NCBI RefSeq assembly: GCF_011045125.1
Contig: NZ_JAAKZF010000009.1
Location: 1-64,000, forward strand
DNA from: Allomesorhizobium camelthorni
Lineage (GTDB): Bacteria; Pseudomonadota; Alphaproteobacteria; Rhizobiales; Rhizobiaceae
Direction of reading: 5' to 3'
DNA length: 64,000 nucleotides
Shown: piece by piece, positions 8,098-16,453 of the stretch
How the letters are laid out: each line of letters starts with the position of its first letter
Numbering within the stretch: position 1 is the first letter of the stretch
The notes under the pieces: generated by a model
Told to the model about the DNA's origin: nothing
What the model saw: only the letters and a program-made list of their open reading frames with translations
Database searches by the model: none
Program-made: the position numbers and the translations under genes

Positions 8098-8369
8098 TTA
8101 TGCGCAAGCTCTCGACCACAGCCCTGTTTGCAAGCATCGCTCTCTCCACCGGCTGCGCCACGGAGGAAACGGCGCGCATGGACGGCCTGACCGTCGGCGC
8201 TGGCAACGCCCTGGCGGCCAATACGGTCATGCAGATGGTCGACCCTTGGCCGCGCGGCGTCGAAGACACCACTCTGATCGTGCCTGCCGACCCCGGCCAG
8301 TACAGGACTGACGAAGCGGCCGCCGTCGCGGCGGAGCGGGTCGACAGTTCGATCGACGGCGACAACTAG
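8094..8369 (+). CDS. small lipoprotein in the cpaD position
   Basis: A 91-residue protein with a signal peptide ending in LSTGC, so probably a lipoprotein anchored at Cys near residue 21. It overlaps the cpaC stop by four bases and lies between cpaC and cpaE, exactly where cpaD is found in other Tad loci. Classical CpaD is over 200 residues and carries a conserved domain, which is absent here; only the signal peptide and a short acidic tail remain. It may be a reduced pilotin-like lipoprotein that helps the secretin reach the outer membrane, as in related rhizobia. Homology to CpaD is not shown by the sequence. Confidence 0.7.
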   Translation: MIMRKLSTTALFASIALSTGCATEETARMDGLTVGAGNALAANTVMQMVDPWPRGVEDTTLIVPADPGQYRTDEAAAVAAERVDSSIDGDN

Positions 8370-8384
8370 GAACGGAGCAGCGAA

Positions 8385-9596
8385 ATGGCCGCTACAAAAA
8401 GCAGCAAGCGCATCCTCCTGGTCTCGACCGACAAGGCGTTCCTGCAGGACACCAAGGCGGCGTTCGCCTCGTCCGAGAAGATCGAGCTGGTTGTGGTCGA
8501 GAAGAATGTCGGCGACCTGCGCGCAGAAATCCAGGAAGCCGACTGCGGCGCGGTTATTATCGACATGGACGCGGCGAGGCTCGACGAAATCGACGCGCTG
8601 CAGCGCATCACGCGCCGGCTGGAAGGCCGCGCCCCGATCATCGTCGTCACCCAGGAATTCAATGCCGCGGCGGTGCGCATTCTGGTGCAGCTCCAGATCG
8701 CCGACTTCCTCGTCAAGCCGATCACCACGGCCGATCTGGTCCGCTCCTGCATTCGCGCGTTGCAGGGGCCGGGCCGCGAGGAGAACGCCGAGTCGCAGAT
8801 CTACACCTTCATGCCGGCAGCCGGGGGCGTCGGCACGACGACGCTGACCCTCCAGACGGCGTTCCAACTGCACAATTCGATGACCCGCGGCGCCTCCACC
8901 TGCGTCGTCGATCTGAATTTCCAGCAGGGCTCCTGCGCCGAGTATCTTGATCTCGAGCCCCGATTCGACATCAACGAGATCGAGAACCAGCCCGAACGCC
9001 TCGACCGCCAGCTTCTCGACGTCATGTTGTCGAAGCATTCGAGCGGGCTGTGCGTGCTGGCGGCGCCGACGCGGCCGTCGGAGATGCGTTCGTTCAACAC
9101 CGATGTCGTCGTGCGTATGCTCGACCTCGTCTCGGCCTATTTCGACAATGTCGTCATCGACATGCCACGCACCTGGTTCCCTTGGACGGAGACGGTGCTG
9201 CTCGGCTCCAACAAGCTCTACATCGTCGCCGAGATGACGGTTCCGTGCCTGCGCCACACGCAGCGCCTGATCCAGGCGGTCTACGAGACCGCAGGCAAGG
9301 AAGTGAAGCCGAACGTCATCGTCAACCGCTTCGAGCAGCGCATGTTCGACAGCGGCATCAAGCAGGCGGACGTGCAGGAAATACTCGGCGAGCATTTCGT
9401 CGGCGGCATCTCCAACAATTACCGGCTGGTGCGCGAGGCGGTTGATCGCGGCGTGCCACTGCACGAGATCGACCCCAACGCCAATGTCGTCAACGATTTG
9501 AAGCGGATCATCCTGCCTGAGGAAGCTGTGGTCGTGGCGAAGAAATCGCGCTCGTTGTTCGGCCTCGGTAAGGGACTTCTGAGGAAAGCCGGATGA
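8385..9596 (+). CDS. cpaE: CpaE/TadZ pilus localisation ATPase-like protein
   Basis: A 403-residue protein with two domains: an N-terminal atypical receiver-like domain (residues about 8-125, RILLVSTDKAFLQDTKAAF) and a ParA/MinD-like domain from about residue 140. The Walker A segment reads PAAGGVGTTTLTLQ, lacking both the signature and the P-loop lysines of KGGVGKTT, as is known for several TadZ/CpaE proteins, so ATP hydrolysis is doubtful. CpaE places the pilus machine at a cell pole. It sits in the cpa operon with a four-base overlap into cpaF. Confidence 0.9.
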   Translation: MAATKSSKRILLVSTDKAFLQDTKAAFASSEKIELVVVEKNVGDLRAEIQEADCGAVIIDMDAARLDEIDALQRITRRLEGRAPIIVVTQEFNAAAVRILVQLQIADFLVKPITTADLVRSCIRALQGPGREENAESQIYTFMPAAGGVGTTTLTLQTAFQLHNSMTRGASTCVVDLNFQQGSCAEYLDLEPRFDINEIENQPERLDRQLLDVMLSKHSSGLCVLAAPTRPSEMRSFNTDVVVRMLDLVSAYFDNVVIDMPRTWFPWTETVLLGSNKLYIVAEMTVPCLRHTQRLIQAVYETAGKEVKPNVIVNRFEQRMFDSGIKQADVQEILGEHFVGGISNNYRLVREAVDRGVPLHEIDPNANVVNDLKRIILPEEAVVVAKKSRSLFGLGKGLLRKAG

Positions 9597-11011
9597 CCAG
9601 CCGCTTCTCGACCCTCCAGAAACGCGATGTAAGGCCCGAGCGCCCGCCGGAGCCGGCCGCCGGCCAGCAAATGGCGGTGGTGATCCCGACGACGCGCAAG
9701 CCTGCACCACCCAAGGCCGAGGTCGGGCCGGCCAAGCCGACCAAGGTGCTCGACGCGCGCGTGCGCATTCACCGCATGCTGATCGAGGAGATCAATCTGG
9801 TGGCGCTGGAGCGGCTGCCACGCGACGAGATGCGCCGACAGGTACACGAATTCGTGTCGGAGAAGACCCGCCAGGAGCGGTTGGCGATCAATGTCGCCGA
9901 ACTCGACGCCCTGGTCGACGACATCGTCGATGAGATGGTCGGCCTCGGTCCGTTGGAGCCGCTATTAAAGGATCCGACCATCAACGACATCCTCATCAAC
10001 GGCCACGAGAATTGCTTCGTCGAGCGGCGCGGCAAGCTCGAGCAGGTGCACATCCCGTTCAAGGACGAGGCGCATCTGTTGCGCATCATCAATAAGATCG
10101 TCGCGGCGGTCGGGCGGCGCGTCGACGAATCCCAGCCCATGGTTGATGCGCGCATGCTCGACGGCTCGCGCTTCAACGCCGCGATCCGTCCCGTCGGCGT
10201 CGACGGACCGCTGGTTTCGATCCGCAAATTCTCGAAGAACAAGCTCGGCCTGCACAAGCTGGTCGAATTCGGCGCCATCACCCAGAACATGGCCGAAGTG
10301 CTCGCCGCCGCCGTTCATGCCCGCAAAACGACGATCATCTCAGGCGGCACCGGCACCGGCAAGACAACCATGCTGAACGCATTGTCGGCCTTCATCCCCG
10401 AGGACGAGCGGCTGATCACCATCGAGGACGCTGCCGAGCTTCAGTTGCAGCAGCCGCACGTGGCTCGCATGGAGACGCGGCCCGCCAACATCGAGGGCCA
10501 TGGCGAATTGAAGCAGCGCGATCTGGTCAAGAACGCGCTGCGCATGCGGCCCGACCGCGTCATTCTCGGCGAGTGCCGCGGCGAAGAGGCGTTCGACATG
10601 CTGCAGGCTATGAACACCGGCCATGAAGGTTCGATGGCGACCATCCACGCCAATACGCCGCGCGACGCCATCAGCCGCCTGGAGCAGATGCTCGGCATGA
10701 CCGGCATGCCGATGACGGTGCAGTCGATCCGCAGCCAGATCGCCAGCGCGCTGGACATCATCGTGCAGCTGACCCGCCTTTCCGACGGCAAGCGCAAAGT
10801 GACGAGCGTCGCCGAAGTCACCGGCATGGAAGGCGACGTCATCCAGATGCAGGAGATCTTCCGCTTCGTGCGCACCGGAATGGAGGCGGACGGAAAGATC
10901 CTCGGCCATTTCGAGGCAACCGGCATCCGCCCACGGTTCCTCGAGGATATGAGGGCGATGGGCATCGAGTTTCCGGGCAAGTATTTCGAGCCCGGCCGGC
11001 CGCTGGAATAG
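9593..11011 (+). CDS. cpaF: CpaF/TadA secretion ATPase
   Basis: The hexameric type II/IV secretion ATPase that powers Flp pilus assembly. The 472-residue protein has an N-terminal extension rich in Pro, a winged region with [17 protein letters not shown], Walker [10 protein letters not shown] at about residue 251, the Asp box [10 protein letters not shown], Walker [14 protein letters not shown] and the His box [17 protein letters not shown]. All catalytic motifs are intact. It overlaps cpaE by four bases and is followed five bases later by tadB. Confidence 0.95.
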   Translation: MTSRFSTLQKRDVRPERPPEPAAGQQMAVVIPTTRKPAPPKAEVGPAKPTKVLDARVRIHRMLIEEINLVALERLPRDEMRRQVHEFVSEKTRQERLAINVAELDALVDDIVDEMVGLGPLEPLLKDPTINDILINGHENCFVERRGKLEQVHIPFKDEAHLLRIINKIVAAVGRRVDESQPMVDARMLDGSRFNAAIRPVGVDGPLVSIRKFSKNKLGLHKLVEFGAITQNMAEVLAAAVHARKTTIISGGTGTGKTTMLNALSAFIPEDERLITIEDAAELQLQQPHVARMETRPANIEGHGELKQRDLVKNALRMRPDRVILGECRGEEAFDMLQAMNTGHEGSMATIHANTPRDAISRLEQMLGMTGMPMTVQSIRSQIASALDIIVQLTRLSDGKRKVTSVAEVTGMEGDVIQMQEIFRFVRTGMEADGKILGHFEATGIRPRFLEDMRAMGIEFPGKYFEPGRPLE

Positions 11012-11016
11012 CTGTG

Positions 11017-11979
11017 ATGTTCGACGGTTTCAGCGCCATCTACCTGATCTATGCCGGTGCCGCCCTCACCGGCATCATCATCGCTGAGGCGTTCTATCTG
11101 CTCTATGCCGGTAGCAAGGATCGGCGCGCCGCGATCAACCGCCGCGTCAAGCTGCAGGAGAAGAAGCTCAGTCAGGAACAGGTGTTGATCCAGCTTCGCA
11201 AGGAGCGCGGCCTGGAAAGCGCGCCTATGTTTTCGCTCGATCGCTTCCGCGCGCTGCGGACCCAGTCCGGCCTGATAACGCCGCTGCCGAAGTTCTTCGC
11301 CATCACCAGCGGCGTCGCCGCGTTGCCGGTCTTTGTGGCGATCTGGAAGGGGCTTCCCGTCCTTTTCGGGCTCGCAGCTCTCCCGGTTCTCGGCCTCCTC
11401 ATTCCTGTGATGACGCTGCGCTTCCTGCGAAACCGCCGCCACAAGATGTTCGGTCGGCAGCTTCCTGAAGCGCTCGAACTGATCACGCGCAGCCTCAAGG
11501 CCGGTCATCCCGTTCCCGTCGCCATTTCCATGGTGGCCCGCGAAATGCCCGACCCGATCGGAACCGAGTTCGGCGTCGTCGCCGACGAGGTGACCTACGG
11601 CTCGGACCTCGTTACAGCCCTGCATTCGCTGTTCGAGCGCGTAGGACACGAGGATCTGCCGCTTTTCGTCACCGCGGTATCGATCCAGAGCAGTTCGGGC
11701 GGAAATCTGCGCGAGATTCTCGACGGGCTCTCCTCCGTGATCCGCGAGCGCGGCAAGCTCAAGCGCAAGGTCCGCGCCATCTCCACCGAAGGTCGCATGT
11801 CCGCCTACATCCTGACCGCTGTTCCGGCGCTGCTTATGACCGGCATTCAAGTGCTTATGCCGCAGTTCTACAACGACATCTGGGGTGAGCCGATGACCTG
11901 GTATCTGCTCGGCGGGTCGTTCGCCTGGCTGATGATCGGCAACGCCATGATGTTCAAGATGTCGAATTTCAAATTCTGA
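11017..11979 (+). CDS. tadB: Flp pilus inner-membrane platform protein TadB
   Basis: A 320-residue T2SSF-domain membrane protein. It has one helix near residues 8-28, two close helices ([13 protein letters not shown] and [13 protein letters not shown]), then the cytoplasmic T2SSF domain with [20 protein letters not shown] and a final pair of helices near the C terminus. The ATG at 11017 is chosen over the GTG immediately before it. Its stop overlaps the start of tadC (TGATG). With TadC it forms the membrane platform on which CpaF acts. Confidence 0.92.
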   Translation: MFDGFSAIYLIYAGAALTGIIIAEAFYLLYAGSKDRRAAINRRVKLQEKKLSQEQVLIQLRKERGLESAPMFSLDRFRALRTQSGLITPLPKFFAITSGVAALPVFVAIWKGLPVLFGLAALPVLGLLIPVMTLRFLRNRRHKMFGRQLPEALELITRSLKAGHPVPVAISMVAREMPDPIGTEFGVVADEVTYGSDLVTALHSLFERVGHEDLPLFVTAVSIQSSSGGNLREILDGLSSVIRERGKLKRKVRAISTEGRMSAYILTAVPALLMTGIQVLMPQFYNDIWGEPMTWYLLGGSFAWLMIGNAMMFKMSNFKF

Positions 11980-12947
11980 TGGAAACCCTGATCGTATTTC
12001 TCGCAGCGCTTCGGCCGACCTCGTTGGCGCCGGTTGCGCTGCTGCTTCTGGTCCTCGGAGGCGCAGCGGTTGTGTGGCCGCTGCTTGCCCATCGTGGCGG
12101 CCGCAGCGACGTGAAGCGCCGGTTGAAGGTGGAGGCTGACATCCCGGTCGCGGCCGCGGACGCCACGCCGAAGAAGAAATCCCCCGGCGTCGTCCGCGAA
12201 AAGGCGATGAAGACCGCGCATGATTTCTATGCCAAGAGCGATCCCGAAAACGTCGCGCGGCTGCGCATGCGGCTGATCCGGGCCGGTCACATGGATCCGT
12301 CCGCGGTCGGCAAGTTCTTTCTCATACGGTTCGTCGGCTTCGCTGTCGGCGCAATCGGCGCGTTTCTGGCAGACCAATGGATGGGCGGCAACTCTTCCGC
12401 GATGAGCCGCTGGGCGTTCGTCATCATGGCCGGCGGCGCCGGCTACTTCTTCCCCGGCCTGGCGCTTTCGCGGCAGATCAGCGTCAAAATGCGCGAATAC
12501 CGCAACGGCTTTCCTGATTTCATGGATCTTATGATCGTCTGTTCCGATGCCGGCATGAGCATGGAAGCGGGCATCGAGCGCGTTGCCAAGGAACTTTTCC
12601 TTACCTATCCGTCGCTCAGCCAGAACCTCACGCTCGTCTCGCTGGAATTGCGGGCGGGACGCAGCCTCGACGATGCGCTGAAGTCGCTTTCCGATCGCCT
12701 GAGCCTTGAGGAAGTGCGCTCCTTCGCCACATTGCTGCAGCAGTCGAAGGAACTCGGCACCAGCCTGTCGGGGGCGCTGCGCGTGTTTTCAGACGAAATG
12801 CGCCACAAGCGCATGTCGATGGCCGAGGAGAAGGCGCATGCCCTGCCGGCCAAGATGTCGGTGCCGGTCACCGTCTGTATCCTGCCGGTCGTGCTGATGG
12901 TGGCGATCATCCCGGTCATCGTGAAGATGTCGATGACGGGCGAGTGA
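11979..12947 (+). CDS. tadC: Flp pilus inner-membrane platform protein TadC
   Basis: The second T2SSF protein of the platform, 322 residues. Helices are seen at the N terminus ([19 protein letters not shown]), in the middle ([17 protein letters not shown] and [17 protein letters not shown]) and at the end ([19 protein letters not shown]). The T2SSF core shows [20 protein letters not shown]. The start overlaps the tadB stop. About 135 bases follow before tadD, so tadD may have its own promoter or simply a long spacer. Confidence 0.92.
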   Translation: METLIVFLAALRPTSLAPVALLLLVLGGAAVVWPLLAHRGGRSDVKRRLKVEADIPVAAADATPKKKSPGVVREKAMKTAHDFYAKSDPENVARLRMRLIRAGHMDPSAVGKFFLIRFVGFAVGAIGAFLADQWMGGNSSAMSRWAFVIMAGGAGYFFPGLALSRQISVKMREYRNGFPDFMDLMIVCSDAGMSMEAGIERVAKELFLTYPSLSQNLTLVSLELRAGRSLDDALKSLSDRLSLEEVRSFATLLQQSKELGTSLSGALRVFSDEMRHKRMSMAEEKAHALPAKMSVPVTVCILPVVLMVAIIPVIVKMSMTGE

Positions 12948-13082
12948 ACGCGGCTCTGGTTAACGCTTCCTATTAGAGTCTCCTAATTTTAACGACGTTC
13001 TGGCACTTTGATTTTAACGGCTAGGCTGTAGTGTCGGTCCTGGGTAACGACCCGGAAAACCGGGCTCTACGGGACGGGGCAG

Positions 13083-13550
13083 ATGCGTCACATCCATTTC
13101 GCGGCCATGGCCGCCATCGCGCTTGCGGTCGCGTCGGGCTGCACGTCGAGCAAGATCGACAAGACCGAGACGACGGCGATCGCGCCGGTCGCGCCGGATA
13201 TAGGCGCGGCCGATCTTACCGCAGGCAAGGCGCAGTTCCGCGAAGCCAATTACGGTCTCGCCGAAAAGCACTTCCGCAAGGCCGTCGAGCTCAGCGCCGA
13301 CAATGCAGAGGCGTGGATGGGCCTCGCCGCATCCTACGACCAACTCGGTCGGTTCGACTTCGCGGACCGCGCCTATGACCAGCTTCTCAAGGTCGCCGGC
13401 CGCAAGGCGCGGATCGTAAACAATATGGGCTATTCGCAACTCCTGCGTGGCAACAGGAAGAAGGCGCAGGCCCTGCTTCTGGAAGCCAGAGCGGGCATGG
13501 CCGACCCCGCAATCGTCGACGCCAATCTGGCGCTCCTTAACAAATCATAG
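13083..13550 (+). CDS. tadD: TadD-like TPR lipoprotein
   Basis: A 155-residue lipoprotein: signal peptide with lipobox VASGC, then two to three tetratricopeptide repeats (GLAEKHFRKAVELSADNAEA, then AWMGLAASYDQLGRFDFADR, then RIVNNMGYSQLLRGNRKKA). TadD lipoproteins act with the CpaC secretin. It is shorter than the well studied TadD (about 250 residues), as is usual in rhizobia. The start is preceded by GACGGGGCAG. A weak hairpin (CCCGG-AAAA-CCGGG, near 13049) lies in its leader. Confidence 0.8.
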   Translation: MRHIHFAAMAAIALAVASGCTSSKIDKTETTAIAPVAPDIGAADLTAGKAQFREANYGLAEKHFRKAVELSADNAEAWMGLAASYDQLGRFDFADRAYDQLLKVAGRKARIVNNMGYSQLLRGNRKKAQALLLEARAGMADPAIVDANLALLNKS

Positions 13551-13558
13551 AGTACGAT

Positions 13559-13858
13559 CTATTCGGACGGGCGTTCGGCAAGCAGCGCGCCGTCAAGCGA
13601 GGAAGGCAGGCACGGCAGATCGCTATCGAGGCAAAGCTGCGCCTTCGCGGTTGATGCGGCTTTTTCCGGCCGGGTTTTGCTTTCCAGGCCCAGATAGGTC
13701 AGCCGCACCGTTTCGGGCTGCCTGATATCGCTCAGAAAATAGAACGACAGGAAGACCGCCACCGCCATGACCGAAGCGGACAGGATGGCTTCGAAGACGC
13801 CGAATGGCTGTTTTGGTTCCAGATGCATTGTCCGGCTCGTCGTCTGGTCTGCTCTCAT
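13559..13858 (-). CDS. hypothetical single-span membrane protein
   Basis: A 99-residue protein with one membrane helix (FEAILSASVMAVAVFLSFYFL, reading about residues 20-40) and a polar C-terminal part containing a possible disulfide pair (LCLDSDLPCLP). I do not recognise a family. It is convergent with tadD, eight bases apart. A GGAAC/GTT pair with an 18-base spacer lies at 13886-13861; if it is the promoter, transcription would begin just inside this frame and the true start would be the ATG at 13828. The start is therefore uncertain. Confidence 0.5.
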   Translation of the reverse strand: MRADQTTSRTMHLEPKQPFGVFEAILSASVMAVAVFLSFYFLSDIRQPETVRLTYLGLESKTRPEKAASTAKAQLCLDSDLPCLPSSLDGALLAERPSE

Positions 13859-13860
13859 GA

Positions 13861-13886
13861 AACGGCTTTCCCGCGCCGGCGGTTCC
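13861..13886 (-). promoter_or_regulatory. possible EcfG-type promoter (18-base spacer)
   Basis: Leftward GGAAC 13886-13882 and GTT 13863-13861 are 18 bases apart, one more than the other copies but still within GGAAC-N18/19-TT. It lies on the start region of the membrane protein gene. Confidence 0.35.
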
Positions 13887-14130
13887 GAATTTTGCCGATC
13901 CAATAGCTACTCGCCTTTCGCTGGTTTATCTGTGGGTTTGATCACAAACTCAGCCTGCATCCGGCCGTGATGGAACGCTTCCGTCGCCAATTGCATTTGT
14001 TGCAGGAATACAACCGGGCATCGACGGAGAGCCGGCAATTGCCCGGCCATGAACGGAGTAGGCAGGCGGCATTCCCGCCGTGCCCGAAACAGTGCATTAT
14101 GCCTTTGGATTTTTGAGAGAGGAGAGCGAC

Positions 14131-14382
14131 ATGGAAGACGCAGGCGTTGGTTGGATAGCTGCCATCATAATCGGTGGCGTGGCGGGATGGCTGGCCGAGC
14201 AGTTCATGAAGAGCAATCTCGGGCTGCTCATGAACATCGTTCTCGGCATCGTGGGGGCGGTCGTGGCGAATGCCCTCCTTGGCCTCGTGGGCGTGAGCCT
14301 GGGCGGCTGGATCGGTTATCTGATCGCAGGCTTCATCGGCGCGTGCATCCTGATCGCTATCGGCCGAATGTTCAGGCGCTAG
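14131..14382 (+). CDS. GlsB/YeaQ/YmgE family stress membrane protein
   Basis: An 83-residue protein with three membrane helices separated by glycine-rich turns: WIAAIIIGGVAGWLAEQF, NIVLGIVGAVVANALLG and GWIGYLIAGFIGACILIAIG. This is the transglycosylase-associated (GlsB/YeaQ/YmgE) family, small inner-membrane proteins induced by general stress in several bacteria; molecular function is unknown. The ATG at 14131 follows GGAGAG at 14121-14126. It converges on the otsA-like gene across a perfect palindromic terminator. No clean GGAAC-N17-GTT is seen upstream (only GGAAC 13972 with a poor match). Confidence 0.85.
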   Translation: MEDAGVGWIAAIIIGGVAGWLAEQFMKSNLGLLMNIVLGIVGAVVANALLGLVGVSLGGWIGYLIAGFIGACILIAIGRMFRR

Positions 14383-14408
14383 AACCGGCAGGCTGATCCA
14401 TCCCGACG

Positions 14409-14439
14409 GTTAACCTCCAGCCCAGGGCTGGAGGTTAAC
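14409..14439. terminator. perfect palindrome, likely bidirectional terminator
   Basis: Two 15-base arms (14409-14423 and 14425-14439, starting GTTAACCTCC) are exact inverted copies around a single base. It lies between the convergent genes glsB and otsA. T-runs are short on both sides, so termination strength is uncertain. Confidence 0.6.
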
Positions 14440-14456
14440 TTTGCGTTGGACGTCGC

Positions 14457-16280
14457 TCAGGCCGTCGTCTTGTCGCGAATCAGGCTTTTGCGCTTGTCGA
14501 ACATGCGTACGATATTGTCTCCCAGATTCTGCTGCTTCGGATTTTCGGTCACTTTCTGAATGCTGTTGCGCTTGCGCAGCCGTGCGGCGTCCTGGAGCAT
14601 GCTTCCGGCCCAGCGATAGATGTTGTTGTCGCGAACGATCTCCCGCATCCGCAGCATGCGCTGGCGCTGTTCCTCCGCCGGCATCGTCAGGGCGCGCATC
14701 ATGGCCTCGCCCATGGCGGTAGCGTCGTATGGATTGACGATCACCGCCTCGAGCAGTTCGCGCGCCGCGCCGGCGAAGGTGCTGAGGATAAGCACGCCCT
14801 GCTCGTCGTCCCTTGACGCTACGAACTCCTTGGCCACCAGATTCATGCCGTCATGCAGGCTGCTGACCACGCAGGCGTCGGCGGCGCGATAGACATTGTA
14901 GATGTCCTCTTGGGTATGGTGTTCCGCCAGCATGATGATCGGTTTGTAGCCGTCGGTTCCATACCGCTGGTTGAAAGCGTCGACGAAGCCGACGCATTCC
15001 TGGTGAAGGTGCTGGTAGGCCGGCAGTGTGCCGCGGCTCGGCGCCGCGATCTGCAGGAACACCAGCCGGCCGATCCATTCGGGATGATTGGTGAACAGTT
15101 CGTCGATCGCCTGGAAGCGGTCGACGATGCCCTTTGTATAGTCCATGCGCTCGACCCCGACGAACAGCTTCATGTCATCCGACAGGCCGTACCGCTCGAA
15201 GATCTTGCGCCGGCACTCCTCGACCGGCGGCTGCGCTTCGAGCGCCGCGGGTGGCCACTCGATCGAGATCGGGTAGGAATGCACCAGGGTCGTCTGGCCG
15301 CCATAGGAGATCGAGGAGTGCTCGCGCTCGATCCGGCTTTCCAGGAAGCGATCGACGCTTTCCATGAAATTGTTGCAATGGAATTGGATGTGGAAACCGA
15401 CAATCGAGCTGCCGAGCAGGCCGTCGAGGATCTGCTCCCGCCATGGGCAGATGCTGAACACTTCCGAATTCGGCCATGGTATGTGCCAGAAGGTGATGAT
15501 GATCGCCTCCGGCAGCCGCCGCCGGATCATGCGCGGCAACAGCGCGAAGTGATAATCCTGAATCAGCACGATCGGCCGTTCGTTGCGCGCCTCCTCGACG
15601 ACGACGTCGGCGAATTTCTGGTTCACCGCCTCGTAGGTCTCCCAGTCCGAGGCGCGGAACAGCGGCCGCGTGAAAGCGATATGGCAGAGGGGCCAAAGCC
15701 CGTCATTGGAGAAGCCGGAGTAATGACCCTGCTGTTCCTCTTCGCTCAGCCACACCCTGCGCAGCGTATAGGCCGGCTTGCCCGGCGGCACCTGCACGTG
15801 ATCGTGCTCGTCGACAGTGATCTTGTCGGCCGAACCGCCGCCATGCGCGATCCAGGTGCCGGCGCAGGCGCGGGTCACCGGCTCCAGCGCGGAAACCAGC
15901 CCACTCGCCGGCACGATGAGATCGACCTTACCGTCCTTCAGATTGTGGATATAGGGTTCGCGGTTCGAGACCACGATGACCTGCGCGCCCGGCAATTCCG
16001 TCCGCAAGATACGGCGCAGCGTGTCGGGCGTCCATGAGACGAGCGGGTCGTCGACCGCTCCGCTGTTCTTTTCGAATTCACGCAGCAACTGGCGCGCCGT
16101 TTCCGCCATCGGGCCGGTGTTCTGGAAAAGCGGCTCGTCCGCGCCGGCGGCCGAGCGCCATCTCATTAGCATGGCCGCCGAAATGGCGACGGCCAGCCCG
16201 GAAAGCAGAAGGCTGGTCGCAAGCAGGCCCCACATTCCGCCAGGATATGTTTGCAGAAGACTGGGATCGATATCTGTCAT
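14457..16280 (-). CDS. otsA: trehalose-6-phosphate synthase family protein, membrane anchored
   Basis: A GT20-family glycosyltransferase (UDP- or ADP-glucose plus glucose 6-phosphate to trehalose 6-phosphate). Motifs include VVSNREPYIHN (near residue 100), DYHFALLPRMIRR, FWHIPWPNSEVF, the acceptor/donor loop GVERMDYTKGI and DGMNLVAKEFVA. At 607 residues it is longer than E. coli OtsA (474) because of an N-terminal membrane helix (MWGLLATSLLLSGLAVAISA) and a charged C-terminal tail. No OtsB phosphatase domain or neighbour is present. A perfect stress promoter lies 120-144 bases upstream. Substrate preference of this membrane-anchored subgroup is not certain. Confidence 0.85.
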   Translation of the reverse strand: MTDIDPSLLQTYPGGMWGLLATSLLLSGLAVAISAAMLMRWRSAAGADEPLFQNTGPMAETARQLLREFEKNSGAVDDPLVSWTPDTLRRILRTELPGAQVIVVSNREPYIHNLKDGKVDLIVPASGLVSALEPVTRACAGTWIAHGGGSADKITVDEHDHVQVPPGKPAYTLRRVWLSEEEQQGHYSGFSNDGLWPLCHIAFTRPLFRASDWETYEAVNQKFADVVVEEARNERPIVLIQDYHFALLPRMIRRRLPEAIIITFWHIPWPNSEVFSICPWREQILDGLLGSSIVGFHIQFHCNNFMESVDRFLESRIEREHSSISYGGQTTLVHSYPISIEWPPAALEAQPPVEECRRKIFERYGLSDDMKLFVGVERMDYTKGIVDRFQAIDELFTNHPEWIGRLVFLQIAAPSRGTLPAYQHLHQECVGFVDAFNQRYGTDGYKPIIMLAEHHTQEDIYNVYRAADACVVSSLHDGMNLVAKEFVASRDDEQGVLILSTFAGAARELLEAVIVNPYDATAMGEAMMRALTMPAEEQRQRMLRMREIVRDNNIYRWAGSMLQDAARLRKRNSIQKVTENPKQQNLGDNIVRMFDKRKSLIRDKTTA

Positions 16281-16399
16281 GATCGGTTACGAAGTACGCT
16301 TGACGTAAATAACATCGGGTAGGGTTTATCCTCATGCGGGAAAACCGGTTACGCCGGCCAATCGGCCAAAGCCGGCCCGCCGCATCCTGTCTGGAGGGG

Positions 16400-16424
16400 A
16401 ACTCCCGGGGCATCGATCCGTTCC
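16400..16424 (-). promoter_or_regulatory. EcfG-type stress promoter for the otsA-like gene
   Basis: Leftward GGAAC 16424-16420, 17 bases, GTT 16402-16400. It lies between the debranching-enzyme gene and the otsA-like gene, giving the latter its own stress start in addition to read-through. Confidence 0.6.
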
Positions 16425-16453
16425 GGAAAAAATCGCCCTTCGCGATCTCCTGG

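Noticed and set aside
7986-9710. Long leftward open frame opposite cpaE (and similar ones opposite cpaC, otsA, the debranching and GT4 genes)
   Set aside because: These frames mirror high-GC third-position bias of the real genes, have no binding sites or family motifs, and lie antisense to well-identified proteins.
12948-13082. TTAA-rich spacer before tadD as a CtrA binding site
   Set aside because: Two TTTTAACG copies occur but not with the TTAA-N7-TTAA spacing, so the claim is not supported.
13972-13998. EcfG promoter for glsB
   Set aside because: GGAAC is present but the -10 position has ATT at an imperfect spacing; too weak to list.
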